From assembly GCA_027924645.1 (NCBI GenBank), contig BSBN01001687.1, forward strand, positions 124,001 through 188,000: a DNA stretch of 64,000 bases. The letters are read 5' to 3'. Every line of letters begins with the position of its first letter. Within the stretch, counting starts at the first letter, position 1. The position numbers were made by a program, and so were the translations under genes. Shown here one piece after another: positions 47,437 to 58,208 of the stretch. The notes beneath the pieces were generated by a model, which was not told the origin of the DNA, searched no databases, and worked only from the letters and a program-made list of their open reading frames with translations. This stretch comes from Cunninghamia lanceolata. Taxonomy: Eukaryota > Streptophyta > Pinopsida > Cupressales > Cupressaceae.

Positions 47437-50400
47437 GTGCTAGATTTAGCTAAAGAAGATTCTTCACAATCTTCAAAGGACATGAAAAATAGTAAGGGGA
47501 AGGGCAAGGCCCTTATTGTAGTTGCTACACTACCAGATAGTTGGGTAATTGACTCAGGTGCTTCTCACCACATGGCCAATACCAAGGAAAGTTTCTCATC
47601 CTTGGAGTCATGTTCTATGCCTGATATTCTTATGGGTAATGATACACCAGAGGAAGTTCTTGGGAGAGGGTCTGTTGACGTTGGTGATGGGACATTCCAT
47701 GATGTTCTTTGTGTGCCTTCTTTGTCAACTAATCTCCTATCTGTCTACCAGATCACCCATACAGGTTCCGGTAAGAGAGTTCAATTTACACCTGACTCAG
47801 TGGTTATTAGTGATCGGCACAGTGGGTCTACAGTTGCTGTAGGAAAAGTTGATAACCATTTTTGGCTCTATCACTTTTCTCATTTTGTTCCTGATTCTCC
47901 TTCACTTGCATTGCTCACTCACTCAGATGAGGTGAGCCGTTTGTGGCATCAGCAGTTTGGCCACTTGAACTATCGCTACTTGCAGCAGCTCAGTCAACAT
48001 GACATGGTTAGAGGGTTGCCTTCTATTCGATTCTCTGATGGAGTTTGTCAAGGTTGCATTCTTTGCAAGCATCCTGAAGAAAAATTTGACAAAGGCAAAG
48101 CACGAAGAGCCACAAAGCTCTTGGAGTTAGTACACAGTGATTTGGCTGGTCCATTTCAACATCCTTCATTCAGCAGAGCTAGATATGTATTGACCTTCAT
48201 TGATGATCTTTCCTGATACACCTTTGTATACTTTCTCAAACAAAAGTCTGAAGTCTTTGAGTCTTTTCAGGACTTTAAAGCTTTTGTAGAGAAACAATCT
48301 GGGAAGGTTGTCAAGATTCTACGCACCGATAATGGCGGGGAATATGTCAACCAAAGGTTTGAGCAGTTTTGTACCTCAGAGGGCATTGATATTCAGCACA
48401 CAGTTCCCTACCGTCCACAACAAAACGGAGTTGCAGAACGAAAGAATTGGTCATTGAAGGAAATGGCCAATTGCATGATTCACTCCAAATCATTGGCACC
48501 TCAGTATTGGGCAGAGGCCATCAACTGTGCGTGTTATATCTAGAACTGGGTTCCTCACTGAGCTGTGAAGGGGGTAACTCCTTTTCAAGCTTGGACCGGT
48601 CAGAAACCCATAGTCAAGCACTTCCGAGTATTTGGGACTCTTGCATGGGCCCACATTCCAACAGAGAAATGCAAGGCTATGGATCCGCAAAGTAGGCCTT
48701 GCATATTTGTTGGCTATCCAGATGGTGTCAAAGGCTATAGGCTACTCCACCCTACCACACATGAGCTCTTTATTGAGAGGAGTGTTTGGTTTGAAGAGGA
48801 TACTTCTTCTACCACTTCTCCATCTTTCATTCCCATGGAGATACTGTGACTTCATGATGATAGTTCTTCTGAGGACCTTAATCCTCATGAGGAGTCTTCT
48901 TCCTCCACTTCAGATGGCGATGATGAGGGTTCATCTTCCTCCTCTCTTAGTCATCATTTAGAGGATGTTGATTCTCCTCCAGATTCTCCTGCCACTGGGC
49001 CTCTTTGGGCTCGTCAAACTTTGGAGTCAGCAGGTGATTGGGCTGGTGATCCTTCAGATGCGAGAAGAACAAGGTCACAGTTCGAGCAGGCTCCTCATCT
49101 CTTCTTTGCTTTAGCTTCTGATCCACAGTCCTTTAGGGAAGCTTCTGGTGTCCCCGAGTGGGATGCTGCTATGCAGGAAGAGTTCAATTCCTTGGAAAGG
49201 AACCATACATGGGATTTAGTCCCACTTCCTAAGGGAAGAAAACTTGTTCGATGCAAGTGGGTCTATCAAACAAAATTTGTTGCAGATGGGTCAGTCGATA
49301 AACATAAGGCTTGCTTGTTCACAAAAGGATTCTCCCAAGTTCCTGGGATTGTCTACTCTGAGACTTTTGCACTGATTGCCAAGATGAATTCAATCCGACT
49401 TGTCCTTGCCATTGCTATAGCCCATCGCTGGGAAGTTCATCAGATGGATGTGAAGAGTGCTTTTCTTCACGGTGACCTTCAGGAGGAGATATATATAGAG
49501 TAGCCACAGGGGTTCATCCAAGATCCTTCACTTGTCTGCCGACTTCAGAAGTCTCTCTATGGCCTTAAACAGGCCCCTCGAGCCTGGTATGCCAAGATGG
49601 ACTCCTTTCTTCTATCAGTTGGGTTCACTCGGTGCCATTCTGATCCGAATGTCTACATTTTGTAGTAGGATGATACTCTCACTTTCCTTGTTCTCTATGT
49701 TGATGACTTGCTGATTACAGGGAGTTCCTCATCCACCATCAAGGCAGTGAAAATTGCCCTTCATGATCATTTTCTGATGTCTGACTTGGGTCTTCTTCAC
49801 TATTTCTTGGGCATTGAGATTACACAGTCTTCAGCTGGTATCTTTCTTTCTCAGCCCAAGTATGCTCTTGATAGGCTCTCCAGATTTCGCATGGCTGACT
49901 GTAAGCCTGCGCTGACTCCCTTTCTGTCAAGAGTCAAACTTGAGGCTTCTTGTTCTTCACCTTTGGTAGATGCTACCTTGTATCGCCAATTGGTTGGGAG
50001 TCTCATATACTTGACTCACACGAGGCCTAATATTTCATATGCCGTGGGCGTGGTCTCCAGGTTCATGCAGGAGCCACATGAGCTGCATTGGAAAGCAGCT
50101 AAGAGGATTCTTCACTATGTACAGGGCACTCACAATTATGGGATTCATTATGCAGTAGGCGTGGATATTGACTTGGTGGGATACACAGATTTAGATTAGG
50201 CAGGTGATTCTCAAGATCACAAGTCTACTTCAGGGTATTGCTTCTCTCTTGGTTCTGGTCCAATTTCTTGGTCGAGCAAGAAGCAGTCTGCTATTGCTCT
50301 TTCATCTACAGAGGCTGAGTATCGAGGAGCAGTTAATGCTGCTACTGAAGCCATTTGGCTTCAACACATTCTCACTGAGTTTGGTATTTCCTTCAGGAAG

Positions 50401-50649
50401 CCTACGGTCATCTTTTGTGACAACCAGAGTGCTATTCAGATCTCTCGCAATCCGGTCCATCATCAGCAGACCAAACACATTGAGATTCACATGCACTACA
50501 TTCGGGAGCTGATTCATGAGCAGGTTCTTGATCTTCAGTATTGTCCGACATCAGATTAGACAGCTGACATCTTCATCAAACCCTTCATTGAGAGCAAGTT
50601 CATTCATTTGCGAGCTTTGCTTGGGGTGCCGCAGGTGTCCTCCTTTTAG
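47437..50649 (+). pseudogene. Copia pol: protease, integrase, RT, RNase H
   Basis: One frame holds all domains without a frameshift: protease WVIDSGASHHM; pre-integrase LWHQQFGHLNY with CQGCILCK; integrase core VHSDLAGPF, RTDNGGEY and GVAERKN (D,D,E complete); RT with NHTWDLVPLP, HQMDVKSAFLHG and LYVDDLLITG; RNase H with SSTEAEYRG and TADIFIKP. Nine internal stops are present: TGA at 48214, 48559 and 48847, TAG at 48541, 49501, 49663, 49666, 50197 and 50557. The intended end is TAG at 50647. Where relatives have Gln or Trp (for example EIYME-QPQGF and DWAGD) this copy has the stop. All catalytic residues I could check are still present. Confidence 0.92.
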
Positions 50650-50687
50650 GGGGCTTCTTAGCTCCTTCTTTCTCTCTTTATTCAGGG

Positions 50688-50692
50688 GGGTG
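50688..50692. repeat. Target-site duplication GGGTG of the solo LTR, left copy
   Basis: GGGTG precedes TGTAGACACCC and recurs at 51764-51768. Confidence 0.8.
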
Positions 50693-51763
50693 TGTAGACA
50701 CCCAAATTTGTCCATGTCTTGCAACACCTTGTTAAAAACATCACTTAGACATCATGTAGCATTTTGTTCTGAATCCCACTCTTAATCCCACTTATCCCAT
50801 TAAGCCAATTAATTAAATAAATTTTATTTATTTAATTAAAATCTCATCTTAATTCCATCCTTATCCCACTTAGCCAATTAATTAAATAAATTTTATTTAT
50901 TTAATTAATTTCACATACATAATCCCACTTTCCAATTAATTAAATAAATTTTATTTATTTAATTAATTTCCACATCATATCCTAATCCCACTATCCAATT
51001 AATTAATTAAATTTTATTTATTTAATTAATATCCAACTCATATCCCAACGAATTCAAATATTTTATTTGAATTAAGTTCTCACATTTCATCATAAGCTGA
51101 CTTTCCAATTAATTAAATAAATTTTATTTATTTAATTAATTTATCTTATCATTAAGCTGACATGTGTGCCTCTTTCATTTAAAAAAGATAAGTGGTACTA
51201 CAGCCTTTTATTTAATATCTTTTATATGTAGTAGTTTTTATGTACACAAGCACACATGAGCCCTATCCTCCCTCCACTTGTCAAATGACTACAACTCCCT
51301 TGAAGAGTGGGATAACCGAATCAATCCTAGCCATCCACATCAATCATTTAGCTTTTTAATCTCAACCATCTATTTAAACCAAGTCCTTTCCTATAAATCA
51401 ACCCCCTCATAAGCCATTAAAAGGGAGAGAGAGGCATTGATCCTCAAGTATCCACATGTTGTTGAAATATCATTAGAGCCTTTGTATCCTTCAACTATCA
51501 TCCTCATATCATCTTCATCTTAATGTTATGCTACAAAAGTGAGCACCCAACATTCCTCCAACAATAATCCTTCAAAATCTTGCATGCTCATGCGAGGTGG
51601 AGAAGAGCAATGGAGATAAATCAAGTTTGACATGGAGATTGGTTTGCATTTACATTTGTTATTTTGATTTTCATGTTATCTTGTGCTTCATTGTGCATTG
51701 CTAGGGTTTTTTATCATTGTTGTTTATTCATTTGCCCTGATTTGCAATTTTACCCTAACTACA
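50693..51763. repeat. Solo LTR nested in the copia 3' region
   Basis: Starts TGTAGACACCC and ends CTAACTACA, with perfect TGTAG/CTACA inverted ends and GGGTG on both sides. It has no internal region, so it is the product of LTR-LTR recombination of an element I cannot name. The plus strand has a plausible promoter (CCTATAAATCAACCCCCTC near 51390) followed by a purine-rich start region, so the LTR probably reads on the plus strand. Confidence 0.8.
50805..51137. repeat. Five AT palindromes in the solo LTR
   Basis: TTAATTAAATAAA followed by its reverse complement TTTATTTAATTAA occurs near 50805, 50874, 50932, 50995 (slightly altered) and 51102, at steps of about 55-70 bases. One related inverted variant, AATTCAAATATTTTATTTGAATT in two parts, sits near 51050. 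Each can form a hairpin. Confidence 0.85.
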
Positions 51764-51768
51764 GGGTG
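51764..51768. repeat. Target-site duplication GGGTG, right copy
   Basis: Matches 50688-50692. Confidence 0.8.
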
Positions 51769-51779
51769 TACTCTCTTTT

Positions 51780-51801
51780 GGGGGGGGGGGGGGGGGGGGG
51801 G
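51780..51801 (+). repeat. Run of 22 G
   Basis: A homopolymer of 22 G between CTCTTTT and CTACTTCTC, downstream of the solo LTR. It is prone to length error in sequencing. Confidence 0.85.
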
Positions 51802-51895
51802 CTACTTCTCTTTTGGGGAGGAATTCATTGTACATGGGTACCTCATCAAGCTTGATTTGCCGGGACCCATCTCTTTACCCACTTAAGCTATGCTT

Positions 51896-51904
51896 AAGGG
51901 GGGA
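51896..51904 (+). other. Polypurine tract of the copia element
   Basis: AAGGGGGGA ends directly at the 3' LTR start TGTTAG. Confidence 0.8.
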
Positions 51905-52316
51905 TGTTAGTGTAGGTTTTTTATTCCTTATTATAAGGTTTTTCCTACACATTTATTTAAGCTTGCTTAGGTTAATAAAGCATGTCTTATTATGTGAGTG
52001 GTTGCGAGGTGTCACCTTCCTACATGTGAGCATCCATTAGCTATCTTGGGAAGATACTTTGCTATCTTTAGTCCGATAGATGGTTGCTCCTCATTGGTCG
52101 GTGTTGCCACCTCCTCCCTCTCTCTGGTCTATATAAGCATGCTACCTAGCTTGTATTTTCATTCGATATTGGAGATAGTTATCTAATGCTATTTTGCCAT
52201 TCGAGCATTTCACATCAATCTCATGGTATCGCTGTTATTATTTTTTGCATTTACAGTTTATGTTTCTAACTCTTTCAATTGATTCTGGGTTATAATCTGT
52301 TTTACGGATTTTAACA
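51905..52316 (+). repeat. 3' LTR of the copia element
   Basis: Same length as the 5' LTR, ends ATTTTAACA. About nine differences by eye. Confidence 0.95.
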
Positions 52317-52321
52317 GATAT
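52317..52321. repeat. Target-site duplication GATAT, right copy
   Basis: Matches 45165-45169. The PPR-derived sequence GGCTTTAGAAACTTTC starts right after it. Confidence 0.9.
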
Positions 52322-55174
52322 GGCTTTAGAAACTTTCAAGAAAATGTAATTGGTGGGTGTAAATCCATATTCCACAACCTTAGCCAACATCCTTTTTATT
52401 TATGCCCAAATGGGATCTTCGAAGTTCAGGGTACATGGACATCCATCAAAACATAAAGGATATGAGAATTTTGTCAGATGTTGTAGTTGCAATTGCCTTG
52501 TGAGACATGTATGCAAAGTGCGGGAAGCATAGACAAGGTATATGAAGTATTTGACATGATGCCTCAAAGAAATGTTGTCTCATGGAATGCAATGATTGAA
52601 AGATATGCACAAAGTGGATTTTTTGATAAGGCTTTAGAAACTTTCAAGAAAATGCAATTAGAGGTGTAAAGCCAAATTCCACAACCTTAGACCAGCATCC
52701 TCCTTGCCTATTCCCAAATGGGATCTTCAGAACAGGGTATGGACATCCATCAAAGCATAAAGGATATGGGAATTTTGACAGATGTTGTAGTTGCAACTAC
52801 CCTAAGAGACATGGTATACAAAGTGTGGAAGCACAGACAAGAAACATGAACTATTTGACATGATGCCTCAGAGAAATGTTGTCTCATGGAATGCAATGAT
52901 TGCAAGATATGCACAAAATGGATTTTTTCAAAAAGGCTTTAGAAACTTTCAAGAAAATGCAATTAGCATGTGTAAAACCAAATTACATAACCTTTGCAAG
53001 CATCCTCCTTGCCTATGCCCAAATGGGATCTTTGGAACAGGGTTTGGACAACCATCAAAGCATAAAGGATATAGACAAGGCACATGAAGTATTTGACATG
53101 ATGCCTCAAAGAAATGTTGTCTCATGGAATGCAATGATTGCAATATATGCACAAAATGAATTTTTTGAAAAGCTTTAGAAACTTTCAAGCAGATGCAATT
53201 GGCATGTGTAAAACCAAAATCCATAACCTTTGCAAGCATCCTCCTTGCCTATGCCAAAATGGGATCTTCAGAACAGGGTATGGATAGCCATCAAAGCATA
53301 AAGGATATAGGAGTTTTTTGTGATGTTGTATTTGCAGCTGCCTTAGGAGACATGTATGCAAAGTGTGGAAGTATAGGCAAGGCACATGAAGTATTTGACA
53401 TGATGCCTCAAAGAAATGTTGTCTCATGGAATGCAATGATTGCAAGATATGCACAAAATGGATTTTTTGAAAAGGCTTTAGAAACTTTCAAGTAGATGCA
53501 ATTGGCATGTGTAAAACCAAATTCCAGAACCTTTGCAAGCATCCTCCTTGCCTGTGCCAAAATGGGATCTTCGGAACAAGATATGGACAACCACCAAAGC
53601 ATAAAGGATATAGGAATTTTACATGAGATGTTGTATTTGCAGCTGCCCTTGTAGACATGTATGCAAAGTGTGGAAGCATAGAAAAGGCATGTGAACAGTT
53701 TGACATGACACTTCATTAGGTAAGGCATCTGTTAGAAAAAAAATGAATAGACAATCATAGAGTGCGTTTGATCCATATGGTAAACCTAGATTGATGAGAT
53801 GAAGAAAAAATGATAAGAATGATGAAGGTCTAGGAAGATAGAAGAAGTGGAAACATCAAATTTGTGAAGTTGCAAAATCGCAACAAATTTGACAACATTG
53901 CAACAATTTGACAAGATTACAAATAGGACTTATCTATTACTGGAATGGATATATTTTAATTATTTATGATTTGAAATGATATATTTTTGAGGAATTTGAG
54001 GCCTATCATGTTAGATTATAGATTTGTGAGGCTAGAAAAAAGTGAAATTTATGATGTTGTAGCTCTATGGGAATTTCGTCAGATGTTGTAGTTGCAACTA
54101 CCCTATGCAAAATGTGGAAGCATAGACAAGGCATGTGAATTGTTTGACATGATGCCTCAAAGAAATGTTGTCTCATGGCATGAAAAGATTGCAAGATATA
54201 CACAAAATGTTTTTTATAAGGCTTTAGAAACTTTCAAGCAAATACAATTGGCGAGTGTAAAGCCAAATTCCACAACCTTAGCCAACATCCTCCTTGTTTA
54301 TGCCCAAATGGGATCTTCGAAATAGGGTACGGACATCCATCAAAGCATAAAGGATATGGGAATTTTGTCAGATTTTGTAGTTGCAACTACCCTATGAGAC
54401 ATGTATGCAAAGTGTGGAAGCATAGGCAAGGCATGTGAATTGTTTGACATGATGCTCAAAGAAATGTTGTCTCATGGAATGCAATGATTGCAAGATATGC
54501 ATAAAATGGTTTTTTTGATAAGGCTTTAGAAACATTCAAGAAAATGCAATTGGCAGGTGTAAAGCCAAATTCCACAACCTTAGCCAACATCCTTTTTGTC
54601 TATGACCAAATGGGATCTTTGAAACAGGGGTACGAAACATCCATCAAAGCATAAAGGATATGGGAATTTTGTCAAATGTTGTAGATGCAACTACCCTATG
54701 AGACATGTATGCAAAGTGTGGAAGCATAGACAAGGCATGTGAGTTTTTTGACATGATGGCTCAAATAAATGTTGTATCATGGAATGCAATGATTGCAAGA
54801 TATGTACGAAATGGATTTTTTTATAAGGCTTTAGAAACTTTCAAGAAAATGCAATTGGCAGGTGTAAAGCCAAATTCTACAACCTTTGCCAACATCCTCC
54901 TTGCCTATGCCAAAATGGGATCTTCGGAACAATGTATGGACATCCATAAAAACATAAATGATATGGGAATTTCATCAGATGTTGTAGTTGCAGCTACCCT
55001 ATGAGACATGTATGCAAAGTGTGGAAGCATAGACAAGGCATGTGAATTATTTGACATGATGCCTCGAAGAAATGTTGTCTCATGGAATGCAATGATTGCA
55101 AGATATGCACAAAATGGATTTTCTTATAAGGCTTTAGAAACTTTCAAGAAAATGCAATTGGCGGGTGTAAAGCC
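52322..55174 (+). pseudogene. Decayed PLS-type PPR array of 303-bp blocks
   Basis: Pentatricopeptide repeat proteins of this class bind organellar RNA and often act in RNA editing. Each block encodes MYAKCGSIDKA, VFDMMPQRNVVSWNAMIA, RYAQNGFFEKALETFKKMQL, GVKPNSTTFANILLAYAKMG and then SSEQGMDIHQSIKDMGI. The first ATG of MMPQRN falls at 52556, 52860, 53098, 53400, 54149, 54449, 54752 and 55056, with a broken ninth near 53704. The usual step is about 303 bases, i.e. 101 codons, equal to one P-L-S triplet. The block from 52860 to 53098 has lost about 65 bases. Stops and frame changes occur in nearly every block, commonly TGA in place of Arg or Gly codons and TAG after FK. No organelle signal peptide or E/DYW end is present, and the array is cut at 55174 by the right-hand element. 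Confidence 0.85.
53725..54070. other. Non-PPR segment inside the PPR array
   Basis: About 345 bases that do not match the repeat unit, AT-rich with GCAACAATTTGACAA words. The flanking blocks are incomplete here. It may be an insertion or the remains of an intron; no target duplication was seen. Confidence 0.5.
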
Positions 55175-56105
55175 TGTTGGTTTTTTCCCAAACTGGATGC
55201 TTACTCCCAAATTTCCCTACAAGGTAGCCATCAATGATCAACAGGATCTCTGGGCCAGGGGCCAACAATATAGGAGATAGACTCTATTTTTATCTCCTCT
55301 TCTTCTTCAGGCTCTGCAAAACCTAGGGGGTATTCCCTATTCAACATCCATGAGAATATGGATACAAAGGCTGGGATGCTGACATGAAGCAGATAAGTCC
55401 TCCTGTAGGTAAACCAAAACTGCAAGATAAGAGCAAAGGGGCTAGCTTTGGGCCTATTTTCAGTTGTAGACAGAGGACTTGGGATCCTAAAACTAATTCT
55501 ACTATCCTAATGGTTGTTTTGGAGTTTGATTTTGATGTTGTGTTTGGATGCAAAGCTGGACCTAGTGTATAACCTCAACACAGAGCTAGATTGGTGCCTA
55601 TCCAGGGCTTGGAGTCAATAGAAATATACATGTAAATGTTCAGCATAAACATACAAAGACTAGATTTCAAGGGGATTTTGTGTGATATCTGCCTTACAGA
55701 TACATCCCAGAACAGAGTATCAAGTTATCTCTACTTATGATATCCTTACTGCAATATATTCTTCTCAACACTTAACCTGAAAACACTTTAATCTACCCCT
55801 TGAGCAGAAGTTAAGAGATCAAGCATTCAATATAGAAAAACTATATCCTAGAACCCAAGACACCCCTTATATATCTAGATTCAAAAGAAGAGTATATTCA
55901 ATACAAGAGACAGATAACAGAACACATGCGGTATAGCATTATTCATTTAAAGCAACAATGAAACCAGTAAGTCTATACACAATACATAAAACATGAACTC
56001 ATAAACTCACAAGATCTTCTGCACAGAGCAACCAAAACCAATTGTATTTCATTATAGAGCCAAATGTCCAGTTTTCAACAATCTTAAAAATGAGTCACAC
56101 AGTCC

Positions 56106-56116
56106 CTTATATATAG
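56106..56116 (-). promoter_or_regulatory. TATA box of the right-hand LTR
   Basis: The minus strand reads CTATATATAAG, followed by GGGACTG. It sits downstream of the E-box array in the direction of transcription. Confidence 0.6.
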
Positions 56117-56515
56117 CGAGGAAGGTGCACTCAACATTAATTACATGGTTGACTCAAAAATTTGCCAGATACACAGTATGATCAAAAAAATGGCGCTCAA
56201 AACAGTTAATGCAGTCAGTGGAGGAGAAGACAGGAAGGGGCCTCGAGCCATGTGCCACCACCTGGGATTAATATCTTCAGTCACACCGTAGATCCGTCCA
56301 CATTCCTGCAACAACCGCCATTACTGCTTCACCTACCCGCAGCCTCTGGAAACGCAGCCGCAACAAGCCACAGAGTTTTCTCGCCAAAATAGTCGCAGAT
56401 ACAAAGAAAAAACCTGTCGCTGCAAGCTTTAAACATGGTCGTCGATCATGTCTACCAGTTGCTGAGATCCAACGGTGTCAAAATCTGTTGAAAAGTCACG
56501 AACCAACCAGACTAT

Positions 56516-57673
56516 GCCACGTAGACACTTGCAGTTTCTATCACTGGCCCATCGCATTGCCTTTCCATTGTGCCTGCCAAGAGTTTACTACCGGAACCAT
56601 GCATGGAAGCCACCACATGGCAAGCTCCGCAGCACCCATGAAACATTAGAGACCCTCCGTGAAACACCAGCGGAATCAGACACTTGGCGCTGTCCGTGCT
56701 ACACCTGAGAAACCTTTGAAATATTACTAAAACTCTCATGGAGATTGACACTTGGCGAGCTCTATATTAACCTTGAAACATATAGAAACTTAAGAGAAAC
56801 AGTCAGAAGTCCCGGGGACCCTCCGCCACACGTCACAATCTGCCACACTTAGAAACAATGAAAGGGTCCCACAACCCCCGCTCGCCATCGCAAAAGGAAA
56901 ATAGGGGCAAGTCCACAGAAGCTGACACTTGTCAAGCTTCACGGCATCTCTTGAAATGCTTAGAAACTTTTGAAGCTCCCGCGGAAGCCGCCACGTGGCG
57001 CCTTCCGTGGACCTGTATCTTGAAACAGGGTCCCACCATTGCCTCGCCACACTTAGCATCAAAAAGGAAATGAGACACTACGTGGGGGCCGACACTTGTC
57101 GGGCTTCGCAGCCACCATTAGGGACACACGGCATCCTCCGCCCCTACATAGAAACTTAAAGAAACATCAGCGGAGGCTGACACTTGTCGGGCTCCATGCT
57201 CCTCAGAAACTTTAAGGGTCTTTTAGAAACATATGCGGAAGCTGCCACCTGGCACAGTCCGCGGGCCTTTGAGCTGCTTTCTCTGCGTCCCTCGGGTGCC
57301 TCCACATGGCAGGTTCCGTGGCACTTCTTGAAACTTAACAGAAACTTCGTTGAAACTTCGGCTTCCGAAACATAAAAGAAACTTTATCGAAACTTCGGCA
57401 GAAGCCAACACGTGGCACCTTCCGCGCATAGTTGGAACTTTTAAGGGGCTGCATCCACTGCTGACACGTGGCGCTTTCCGCGCACTTGCAACACTTGAGA
57501 CCTGCGCCACTTGAAACTCACTGGGGCCCACCTCTGCGGGGATTTTTTGAAACACAAAGGAAACACTAAAAGGGTCTTTGAAACACAAGCGGATATTGAC
57601 ACATGTCAAGTTCCGCAGCCACCAAAGAAACTCAAAGAAACATTCTTGAAACTCTTAGAAATAGCCACGTGGC
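56516..57673 (-). promoter_or_regulatory. Array of E-box/G-box modules in U3
   Basis: About fifteen modules of the form CAC.TG(G/T)C followed by about ten bases and TCCG(C/T), for example GCCACGTGGCGCCTTCCG at 56991 and GACACTTGTCGGGCTTCGC at 57091. Cores occur near 56516, 56614, 56681, 56747, 56829, 56924, 56992, 57092, 57180, 57246, 57303, 57409, 57464, 57599 and 57665. Four are true G-boxes (CACGTG: 56992, 57409, 57464, 57665). AGAAAC and GAAACTTC words fill the spacers. bZIP and bHLH factors bind such cores, and ABA-responsive elements contain ACGTGGC. Function here is inferred. Confidence 0.65.
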
Positions 57674-58208
57674 GCCCCCTGCGGGAAGCATAAGCAACAA
57701 CGTGGACTTGAACTAGGGCAAAATACTTGGTGAATCATGCGGCACTGGCACAATGAGACCCTTCTAGCCACTTCCAGAAACATTTAGAAACTTTGAAGCA
57801 GTGACTCGATATGCATTTTTATGCATTTGACCCATTTTTTATCAGTTTTCAGGGACCGAGGGAGATTTCACAAGTTTGCCAGCACACATTTCGCCTTTGC
57901 ATACATAGAACTTAACAATTTTCTCGAATGCGACAGGAAAAATAATTAAACAGTGCATGCAGGCTGGGGAACAATTTAAACCAAGGCACTAAGGGTCAGA
58001 AGGAAAACACACAGGAACCTGCAAATTGGAAGTCAAAACCCTAACCCTAGGTGAACACCACCAGTGGCTCCGATTGGGGACGTGCAGACATAAGATTGCA
58101 GCGAGAACAGACCTCCGGGCAGACCAGACAAAACACAAAAAAGCACCAACTGTACAAGATATTTACAATATATACATATTTTTACAAATGTGCACAGAGG
58201 AAAACCAC

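Larger units (their letters stand above)
45170..52316 (+). mobile_element. Ty1/copia retrotransposon with a solo LTR in its 3' region
   Basis: Two 412-base LTRs with TG..CA ends, a GATAT duplication, an iMet primer site TGGTATCAGAGC and a polypurine tract define it. The internal order is gag, protease, integrase, RT, RNase H, which is the copia order. I count about nine substitutions between the LTRs (about 2%), nearly all transitions, so the insertion is fairly recent compared with the Athila-like element. A foreign 1.07-kb solo LTR lies between the pol stop and the 3' LTR. Confidence 0.95.
55175..58150 (-). repeat. 3' LTR of the right-hand element (right border not fixed)
   Basis: Starts at 55175 with TGTTGG. 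The other border lies between the E-box array and the integrase stop at 58209, and I could not place it because I see no clear polypurine tract. It holds a minus-strand TATA box and the E-box array, so it is U3/R-like. The plus-strand open stretches in 56475-57700 are repeats, not genes. Confidence 0.65.

Noticed and set aside
50693..50800. 50693 as the start of the copia 3' LTR
   Set aside because: It follows a polypurine-like run and starts with TG, but it does not match the 5' LTR. The match begins at 51905, and GGGTG duplications show that 50693-51763 is separate.
52949..53728. Minus-strand open frames across the PPR array
   Set aside because: They are antisense shadows of the PPR blocks; the plus strand has the PPR motifs.
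56475..57693. Several short open frames on both strands (for example 56475-56708, 57223-57609)
   Set aside because: They run through the repeated E-box modules of the LTR; their peptides repeat TWR-LPW-like words because the DNA repeats. No start context or domain.
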